NCBI GenBank assembly: GCA_003971905.1
Contig: RSEE01000020.1
Span: 558,001-622,000, forward strand
Direction: 5' to 3'
Source: Moniliella sp. 'wahieum'
Taxonomy: Eukaryota; Basidiomycota; Moniliellomycetes; Moniliellales; Moniliellaceae
Length of the DNA: 64,000 bases
The position numbers and the translations under genes are program-made. Positions 55,744 through 64,000 of this stretch are shown one piece after another. Each line of letters starts with the position of its first letter. The first letter of the stretch is position 1. The notes under the pieces were generated by a model that worked only from the letters and a program-made list of their open reading frames with translations, had not been told where the DNA came from and did no database searches.

Positions 55744-57045
55744 ATGTCGTCTGCTGCCGCCATGGGCTTCTCCGCCTCCCCAACCCGCCCGCCGCCACCA
55801 CGCCTCCTTCCAGGATTGTCCACAACGTCTCCCTCCTGGACCTGATCAAGTCGCACGTGTCCCACGACATGGTCGTCTACCTCGCCCACAGTGTCGCACA
55901 CGTCATCCAGTGCGGAGACGAGGAGGAAGAGTTGATGCCTACCCCGCTTCCAGGCACGAGCCTGATCGATGTAGCCATGCCGATCCTGCGGTGCACTCCC
56001 AACTCGCTGGCCTGCCCAGCCTCGAGACATTCATCACGCAGCTGGTCGAGCACTCCAATGTCCAGGTCTCGACGCTGGTGTGCACGCTGGTCTACCTCGC
56101 TCGCTTGAAGACCCGTTTGCCTGGTGTGGCCAAGGGCATGCCCTGCACGCGCCATCGTGTGTTCTTGGCCGCCCTCATCCTGGCTGCCAAGTACCTCAAC
56201 GACTCGTCTCCCAAGAACAAGCACTGGTGCCGCTACGCGCAGCTCTTCTCTCTGGCCGAAGTCAACCTGATGGAGAAACAACTGCTCTACTTGCTGGACT
56301 ATGATCTTCGCATTGATGAGTCCGAACTGTCTTCCATGTTGCACCCTTCTTCCGCCACTTTGAGCTCCCGGCGGACAAGGGCCGTCGGGAGATGTACCTC
56401 CGTGGTGTCGAGGCTGGACGCGAGATGCTTCGCTACGCCCGTGCGACCGAACGGCGCATCTACCTTCGTGGCTTGCCTCAAGACGAGGTGCCGTTTTGGA
56501 AGGACAATAGTGCCACGCTGCCGCCTGCCCTGCCCACTACGGTTGCGCGCCCGCATTATGAGACTCATGTGGCGCATGGCCTGTCGTCCGGTGCCATCGA
56601 CACGGCTACTCCCTCGCCCGAGTTGGTGGACGACTCGGGGAACTCGTCCACGTCTACCTCTCCCTCGAACGATGCCCACGCATCCCCACTCCGCCCGGAC
56701 CTAGCGCGGCTTGTACGCGCTTTCCGTGCCGAGGGTGCGAAGGACGCTTCCCACGCCACTGCTGTGCCTTGGCCCCGCATCCCCGCGCCCGCTGCGGCAG
56801 TGACCAAGCCTACTGGCTACCACGCCTATCCCCCCCGGGGTACGCCGCTCACCTCCCCGACCTGCCCCGTAGCGGCTTGCGCGCCTAGAGTGGTGCTCCC
56901 ATGCGCTGGCGCATGGGTACCTCCTCCCTGGCATGAGGCTGGACACGGTCTCCTATTCCCCCTTTCGCCCCCCGCTGCTACAGCTCGTGTCATCCCTTTG
57001 GATCAATACCCTTTTGTTCCCTCTGGCACGTGCTCTTGCATCTGA
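55744..57045 (+). CDS. PCL1/2-type (PHO80-like) cyclin
   Basis: Cyclin partner of a Pho85/Cdk5-type kinase, G1/S and polarity branch. Start [19 protein letters not shown] at 55744. Then [20 protein letters not shown], a helix [13 protein letters not shown], and the cyclin box: [94 protein letters not shown] and [10 protein letters not shown]. After the box come [20 protein letters not shown] and a Ser/Pro-rich tail. Frame breaks near 55810, 56010 and 56345, as judged by the box continuing in another frame. The stop is uncertain: 57045 in one frame, or about 56889 ([10 protein letters not shown]) in another that looks more natural. No introns found. About 380-430 residues. Confidence 0.9.
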
Positions 57046-58179
57046 TTTCCCCCTGCCTATCCCTTCCCCTTATCCGCTCTTCCGCAACCCCATCCCTCAC
57101 GCGTCCTGTTGGGCATCCTGAATGGTATAACGACTGGAACCCTCCTCCCCTCTACCCTCTTCACCATGTAAGTGTGCCTGTTGGGCCTCTGGCCCGTGCT
57201 GTGTTCACCAATCTCAACCTATTTCACTTCACCTCTCTTGGCACGCCACCCGTTCTTTTTTTTTCTGCTAGTTTCTAGCTACCATTGACTACGCTCGTTC
57301 TAGTTTGCCACCACCGTTGGACGATTCCTAGCGTTACTAGCATATCACCCCCTGTTCTTGGTTGGTACTGTACCACTGGGCTCCTTTCTGTCTGGTTTCC
57401 ACCATCGCTCCTCCCTCCATCCTGTCGACCTTGATCTTGATCTTGATCTTCGTCTTCATCTCGAACTTCATCTTCATCTTGATCTTCATACCTTGATCTT
57501 GATCTTCACACTGATACCTCCTTTACTCCACCGCCCCAACGTACTCTTGGATCTACCCTTCCATGGAAAGCAAAGGTGACCGCGACTGGGCCGGGTGCTG
57601 ATGCACTAAAGGATTCCCAGCGCAGATTGGTATCACACTCTCCCTACGCTTCCCCCCTCCCCTTTTCCTTTCCCTTCCGTCTCCTTATCTCTCCGTACCT
57701 CGCCCCGTCCTGGAGACGGGGGCTAGAATGGGTCGCACCCTGGAATTAGAAAGCAATTTCCGATGCTTGTATGTATAGGCGGGGGTTGTAGGAGACATAC
57801 GAGGGGGTCCGCGTGGCGGGATCGAAGCCAGAGGGGCAACTGGGTGGCATAGACCGAGGGCAAGTGTCGGGGGGCAGGAGCGTGCTACATAGAGGCTGAT
57901 CAACCTGACCTGCTCCGATAGTCGATGGGCTCCTGGCCGCTATGGTCCCTTCAGCCTTGAGGCCCATGCGGACACCTGGCAGAGCGCCCTGATCAATTCC
58001 GCCGCGCACAGGCACACACGCGATGGCCGTGCTTGGATGCGGATGCGTGGGGCGGAACGAGGAGGGCGACGGCTGCCGGCTGACGTAAGGGAGGGGGGCA
58101 GCTGAGGTGGCCTCTGGCCTTGGCCGTGACGCTATCGGACGCATCCACCCACCTCTGCCTCCCCCTCCATCCCTCCACC
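57046..58179. other. Intergenic cyclin-UFD2
   Basis: About 1.1 kb, pyrimidine-rich on the plus strand. A degenerate CTTGAT/CTTCAT hexamer tract runs at 57428-57516. The last 60 bp before 58180 are C-rich leader. No gene supported. Confidence 0.5.
57428..57516. repeat. Degenerate hexamer repeat CTTGAT/CTTCAT
   Basis: About 14 hexamer units, mostly TTGATC, TTCATC and TTCGTC, in the 3' flank of the cyclin gene. Confidence 0.8.
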
Positions 58180-61100
58180 ATGGCCGACGATCTTCCTGCT
58201 GGCGTATCAGCGCCCTTTCAGGCGTGGGTGCCCAAGGCGGTGGATCGCGTGCTGGGCGTAACCCTCACCGAGGGGAGACCTGGTGTCTACCTCGCCGAGG
58301 CTGCCGCCGAAAAGCCTACCGCCGCGGCGTACTGGGCGCTGGGCGAGAGTCTACTGTTTGAGCGGCTCCAGACGCCGACCGAATCGGACGAGACAGTGCT
58401 GGACTACATCTGCTTTCTTACACGCGCGCACGTGCGGAGGAGGCGCGTGCTCGTCGCATGCCTTCCCCCGACAAAGAGGCCGGCCTACTGTTGATGAGCC
58501 GGCTGCGCACCCTGTTGGCTGGTTATGTCCGCATGGCGCTCGAGGAGCCAGACGCGTGGGCCTTTCCCCCCTGCGTCGTCGCGCTTCCCAATGGTACCTC
58601 CCTTTCTGTCCCCGTTGGACCGCTCGCTCTTGTGCCCACCCTCATGAACCTCACTCATTTCGGCAGTGCCGCGATCGCCGACTGGGCCCCTGACGCACGC
58701 TTCCAAGCGACGCAGTCCCACCCCAAGCGGAAAAAAGCGATGGTGGACGCAGCTGTCGCCGCTACTGCCGGATGGAAAGCGATCGCACCAGACGATGTGC
58801 ATCTCTTCCTTTCCGACCTGATTACTGCGGCCGGCGTGCCACCCGACACAACCACCGTCGAAGTTGGCCCGAACCAAGGGGTGGTAGGCCAATCCCGGTT
58901 CGAAGATCTGCTTCCTATCTTAGGACCGGCCATTTCTCTGATTGCGCAACGGGTTGCTGGCCCGCCCCCTCCCCCGGCTCCGCCCGCCCCCCTTCGGCCT
59001 GGATCTCGACGACCCCAACGCTCGCACCACAGGCCCTCAGCTCGTGCCACGGCCGCTGGCTTGGCACCCGAAGCGCTGCGTGCTGCGGTGGAAGCGGGTG
59101 ACGTACGCTCTGCCCTGGCCCTTATTTTGGCAGGCAACCAACCCCCTGCAGCGGGGGACGAGCCGATGGATGTGGACGAGGACGAAGATGAAGATGAAGA
59201 TGAAGAAGACGAGTACGACGAAGGATATGGGACCCCTCCTCCACCGCCCTGCTTCGGACCGAAGCGATTCTTCGCGCCGGGAAGCGGGTAGACCACGCTG
59301 GACCCTCAGCTCAAAGTTCAGTGGATGGGTTCGCGCTCGACTCATTGGCTTGGCGGCCCTATGTTTCGGTGTTGGTCGCCTTGGCCGAGAACAAGTGTTG
59401 GCGGAGATGGTATGTCCCCCGCCTTTCTCTCTCTTTAGTTGGGGATGAAGGGAGAGAGCTGACGCGATGGTTAGATGACTACGCTCGAATCGTTCAATCC
59501 GGCGAGCAAGCCTTCACGCCAGGAACGGGAGGCCTTCCTAGGCCCCCTTTTACGCTTGTCTACATTTGCCGATACCTTCCCGGCCTTTGCCTTGGCCAAT
59601 TTCACCTTCCCTCTTCCGGATTCGATCAAACCCCCACCGGAGGAGGCAGCAGCTCAGTCGAATGCCCCTAACGCTGCGCTGGCGAACCACCCCCTCTTTG
59701 GTGGCGGATTGACTGGTTCCACGTCTGAGCCCAAGGCTGTGACACGGGAAGAGCTGGAGGACCGGTATTCGTCGCTCCGTCATACGATCCATACATTGCG
59801 TGGCCAAACGTTTGCCTTGGTGAATGCGCTTGTGCGTTCGGGTCCCAGCGTGGGGAAGGAGAATGTACTGCGGTTCCTGGGTGCGTGGTGCACGCTCAAT
59901 GCGGGCCGAAGCCGGATGCGCGTCGATCCTCATCAGGTGGGCACGGACGGGATGGCGGTGGGCACATGGGACTTGGTGTATGCCCTAACGGCTCCGTTTG
60001 TGGATAAGATCAACACTGGGAATGCGGATCGGTTTGTGGCCAAGGTGGATCCACTGTGGTGGGCTACCCAAGCTCGGTTCCCTGCCAAACCGGATGACCT
60101 GACGCGCCTCTCGGCTTCGGCACCCGAGGTGACCGCCTGGGTGGACCAAGTGGCTTCCAATGTGAAGCCATTCAGCTTTGTGACAGAAACGTACTTCCTT
60201 GCCACGCGTGTGCTCACACTTGGACCAGGGAGGGTGTTGAGGGAGTACGACGAAATGTACAAGACCATGTCGCGCCTCCAGGAGCGGATCGAGGATGCGG
60301 AGCGGTCTCGTCCCCAGTGGCAGGGGAATGGGATGCATGCGATGCAGATGCGCATGTTTTTGACCCGTGCACGCGGAGAGTATGGTCGGTTGCAAGTTAC
60401 GCAGGCAGCGATGGCGACGCATATCTTTGATGGGGCCCCCAGGTTTTCGGGACTGGAGTCGGAAAGCGCCGATGGCTTCCTTCCCCATCTCATTGCCTTT
60501 GCCGCGTTTTCCATCCGCTTCCTCCTCTCTATTGCCCAGTCCAACAACACTGGCGGCACGGACGGATCGATCAACCAGGACGAGGTTCCTCCTACGTTCA
60601 AAATGCTGCCGGAGTACATCCTCACCGACGCTGCGGATAATGCGGTTTGTCGCACGGCACCGTCCGGCGCTGCTAACGCTGCCCGCTCGGACCGCCATTG
60701 TTTCTCTTACGCTGGCGCTCTCTCTCCTGCTGGAGACACGTATGTGCGCAACCCATTCGTCAAGGCGCGTTTGGCCGAGACGTTGTACTACATGCTGGAA
60801 GCCAACACGCCCTCGCCTCCGTTTGGGTCGCTCGAGGCTGCGGAGGGGGCGCGCACCCCAAGTGGTCCGTTGGCGGATACGCTCAACCTCAATCCGGATG
60901 CGGTCAGGATGCTTGTACCTGCGCTGATGCACTTTTGGATTGCGGCCGAGACGACGGGCAGCCACACGCAGTTTTACGATAAGTTTGAGATCCGTTCGCA
61001 CCTTGCGCGTATCTTTGATGCCATTTGGGACAGTCCGGCCCACATTCAACGGATCGATGATGTGGCTCATGCGGCTGGCGTGGCTACCATTTCCGACGTG

Positions 61101-62133
61101 GCAGAAGGCACGACGGCCCCGTGCCGAGCCTGGTTCGCCCGATGGACAGGGCGAGGGGGAAGAGAATGGTCTGTTTGTCACGTTCGTCAATCGGATCATG
61201 AACGACGTGACGTTCTTACTGGACGATGCTCTGACCAAGTTGGTCGAATTGCACGATGCGCAAGTCAAGTTGGCGGATATTGAGGCAGGTCGGTTGCCGG
61301 CCGATGCGCCGGTCGAGCCTCCTCCTGGGGGTGCGTCGAATGAGCGGAGTGGCGAGACACCACGCACCGCACTGGAGCAAGCGCAGGAATCGGTGCGACA
61401 GCTCGAGGGTCAAGTCAAGTGGATGTTGCACTATGGTGGACTGTTCCTTCGTGTCCTCGGCCGTTTCGCCGCTCGCTCGCCTCAGACTTTCCTCCTTCCT
61501 GAACTGGCAGACCGGTTGGCCGCCATGCTGGATTACGTGTTGGGACTGCTTGCGGGTCCGCGGACCGAAAGTCTCAAAGTGCGCGACCCGAAACGCGTCG
61601 GGTTCTACCCTCGTGCACTGCTGCAAACTCTGTTGCGGATCTACGTGGCGTTATCGCAGCAAGCCAGTTGCCGGGCCTTGGTGGCGGCTGCGATCGCGCG
61701 CGACGGTCGGTCGTACGATGCACGGGTGTTCCACAAGGCGGCCGGCTTGGCCCGCAAGCACATGTTACTTGCACCTACGGAAATTGACACGCTTGCGCTC
61801 CTGGTGCAAGAGGCCGAGAAGGACCGAGCGGCGGACGCGGCGTTGGAGGAGGACCTGGCAGATGCGCCGGACGAGTTCCTGGACCCGTTGATGGCTACCT
61901 TGATGCGCGACCCGGTCATGTTGCCTGCTTCCAAGATGGTCATGGACCGTGCTACCATCAAACAACATCTCCTCTCTGACCCTAGCGACCCGTTCAACCG
62001 CATGCCCTTGGCCTTGGCCGACGTGCTGCCCCAACCCGAGTTGAAGGCCAAAATCGAGGCGTGGCTGCAGGAAGTACGCGCCAAGGGCGAAGCGTATGCG
62101 CGTAAGCGCCGCCGTTCAGTCGTGGCGTCATAG
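58180..62133 (+). CDS. UFD2: Ubiquitin chain elongation factor E4, U-box protein Ufd2
   Basis: E4 ligase that extends ubiquitin chains in the ubiquitin-fusion and Cdc48 degradation path. Start MADDLPAGVSAPFQAW at 58180 (CACCATGG context). The N-terminal region runs to an acidic tract (DVDEDEDEDEDEEDEYDE) near residue 340. Then DGFALDSLAWRPYVSVLVAL, an intron (59410-59474), and the Ufd2 core: FNPASKPSRQEREAFLGPLL, RLSTFADTFPAFALANFTFP, TYVRNPFVKARLAETLYYML and LFVTFVNRIMNDVTFLLDDA. C-terminal U-box: DEFLDPLMATLMRDPVMLP, KMVMDRATIKQHLLSDPSDP and FNRMPLALADVLP. It ends KRRRSVVAS at TAG 62131-62133. About 1,290 residues, longer than the yeast protein. Frame breaks near 58470, 59290-59400 and 61120; a 600-codon stretch in between is unbroken. 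Confidence 0.95.
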
Positions 62134-62910
62134 CGAACTGAAACCTTCATCCAAGTCATCCGAGTCTCGTTGGGTTGGCCAGGGGGGTGGACGAGGGGAA
62201 CGCACCCAGCTGGAATTGAACGGTGTATATCGCGAGGCAGGTAAAGTTAGACTACTAGCCACGGAGCCACAAATAGCAAGCATCACTTACGGTTGGCTTG
62301 GGTGGCCAAGACCGAAGACGGGTATAACTTACCACCTGCGCTTGGCCATCCGGCCAATTGGTTCGCTCTCTGCTTAGCGTCTGGCCGCATTGGTTCGATC
62401 CCGGAACAGCTAGAGAGAGTAGCAGTAGGAAGTAGCATCGTGAGGATCGTCAAATCGATTAGTCGGGGATGCCGTGTAACGGTAACTACTGTGGATTGCT
62501 TTTCTACATGGCGCTGCACTTCCCAGATTCGTGCGCCGGCATCAGACCGGATGTGGTGCGGCTGCCGTCGAGCCACCTCCCGCCCCTGGTCGTCGTCGTG
62601 GAATACTGGCGAATATTGACGCTGACAGTGGCTGGACCTGGATGGTTTCCGAGCGCAATGCATCCCCCCATCTTCGCCGACTGGCCTTCAAGCTTCAAGC
62701 TTCAACGACATGCGAATGATTAATGATCAAAGGCATGACGCGTGACGTCTGACGCATGCATGACGGCCGTGCGTGCGGAATTCAGTGCTTCATCCCCGCC
62801 CCATTCTGGGCTATTTCCGCCTGGCAGGCGTCCAACCCAACGAACGCCCAACGCCACGCCACGCCTCGCCTCACCTTGCCTCGCATCGCGCCTCCTCGAC
62901 CACCATCGCA
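62134..62910. other. Intergenic UFD2-PDCD5
   Basis: About 780 bp. Contains AGCTTCA tandem (62691-62706) and diverged TGACGCG heptamers (62735-62766). The PDCD5 promoter should lie in its right half. No gene. Confidence 0.5.
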
Positions 62911-63656
62911 ATGGAAGACGCTGACCTGCAAGCCATCCGCCAAGCACGTCTCGCCCAGCTGCAACAGGGTGCGCCTACAGGAGGAGCAGGTACGTTGAGA
63001 GTCGAATCAGTGTCTTTGGCTGTGCGAGGCCAACTGACCGCTGCCTTGTGGCTCAGGCGCCGGCCCATCCATGCGCGGCGGAGCAGACCAGGAAGAACAG
63101 CGCGCAGCCCAAGAGGAGATGAAACGGGACCTCTTGACTCGCATTCTCGATCCCAGTGCGCGAGAACGGCGTATGTATTGATTGTTCCACCTTCCCTTCC
63201 CCTTCCCCTCCTTCCTTTCCCCTTCCCCTTCCCTTCCCCTTCCTTTCCTAGCGTAGCACCGTGACTGATCTGTCTGTGGTGGGGGGTAGTATCGCGAATT
63301 GCTCTCGTCAAGCCCGCCAAGGCAGATGCGATCACCAATCTGCTAGTCCAACTGGCCAAGTCCGGCCAGATTCGGCAACGCGTGTCTGAGCGTGAACTGA
63401 TTGACCTGCTGGACCAAGTGGAGCAGCGCTCGGGGGGCGACAGCGAGCCTAAGATCATTGTATGTCCCATGTCTATCTTCTCCCTTGGGCACTATTTCCT
63501 TACCTTGATGGTGAACAAGCCTGTTTCCGGCAATGTGTTTCCTGGCCCTCGTACACTTGAAGGATGGGATTCGGAAACGGAAACTGACCCCACTTTTGGC
63601 AGATGGCACGCAAGAAGCAAGTTCTGGATGACTCGGACGACGACTTCGACCTGTAG
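62911..63656 (+). CDS. PDCD5/TFAR19 family DNA-binding protein
   Basis: Homologue of human PDCD5 and yeast Ymr074c, a small conserved helical protein linked to apoptosis signalling and to chaperonin TRiC. Four exons, 62911-62989, 63057-63170, 63290-63459 and 63603-63656, splice to an unbroken 138-residue frame. Signatures: MEDADLQAIRQARLAQLQQG, DQEEQRAAQEEMKRDLLTRI, LDPSARERLSRIALVKPAKA, RQRVSERELIDLLDQVEQRS and C-terminal MARKKQVLDDSDDDFDL. The length is slightly above the usual 125. Intron 2 (119 nt) contains a CCTTCCCCTT-rich polypyrimidine tract. No frame break. Confidence 0.95.
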
Positions 63657-64000
63657 CTCCTTTGGCAATGCAGATGGCATCCACAATTTCCTATCGTCTC
63701 TGTCGCCATGATACATGTTTGCTCATGTGACGACGGGATTGTCCTGGTCCTAGCCTTTTCCCAATTTATCTTAGAGGAAGTTCAAGTGCAGAGTTAGATA
63801 GTATGATGCGCCCAAGGGGAGGACCAATCCCACTTCCTGCAGGTGGAGGGGTCAGAAAAGGCTGAGATATGGTCCCCCACGTTCTGGCGCTTGAAGGTTG
63901 ACGAAGTGTCCGCTTCTTCATATGCTTGGGCAGTCTTCTACCTTGGCATGAATCGATGTACATCATGGCGCAGTGGTTTGAGGCGCACTATCACAACTCT
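63657..64000. other. 3' flank of the PDCD5 gene to window end
   Basis: About 340 bp with no recognised gene. A short minus-strand frame (63766-63966) has no family signature. Confidence 0.5.

Overview
The window is nuclear DNA of a filamentous basidiomycete fungus. It is GC-rich, gene-dense on both strands, and cut by many short spliceosomal introns (mostly 46-150 nt, GTACGT/GTATGT donors). Its proteins are typical of Basidiomycota, probably Agaricomycotina; the genus cannot be fixed from the sequence alone. No rRNA, tRNA, CRISPR or bacterial feature was seen.

Layout. 1-12 kb: a Pro/Ala-rich partial gene, casein kinase 2 alpha, ornithine aminotransferase, a major-facilitator transporter and ribosomal stalk protein P2. 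13-22 kb: a single-pass membrane protein with an LEA_2/DUF3712-like domain, a Whi3/Scw1-type RNA-binding protein divergent from the retromer sorting nexin VPS17, and a small secreted protein. 24-29 kb: LSM5, a type II membrane protein with a DUF4097-like beta-repeat domain, a 57-bp foldback inverted repeat and an unrecognised coiled-coil gene. 29.7-36 kb: three diverged copies of a four-helix membrane protein whose tail carries di-leucine and PPxY motifs; two copies flank a DNA-transposon-derived gene. 36-51 kb: VPS33, mitochondrial Rho GTPase Miro/Gem1, EPL1 of NuA4, and dynein light intermediate chain. 51-64 kb: RNase T2, a TXNDC17-like thioredoxin-fold protein, a PCL-type cyclin, the E4 ligase UFD2 and a PDCD5 homologue.

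No operon-like or cluster logic links the conserved genes. Several happen to act in endosome/vacuole traffic (VPS17, VPS33), organelle transport (Miro, DLIC) and ubiquitin handling (UFD2, and by inference the PPxY proteins).

A practical warning: almost every conserved gene is interrupted by one-base losses, very often in a homopolymer run (CCC, GG, TTT), where one added base restores the family sequence. This pattern points to uncorrected sequencing error rather than to mass pseudogenisation, so the CDS spans below are gene extents and not strictly open frames.

A second genome-wide trait is an apparent abundance of short tandem repeats with a 7-bp period in introns and intergenic DNA.
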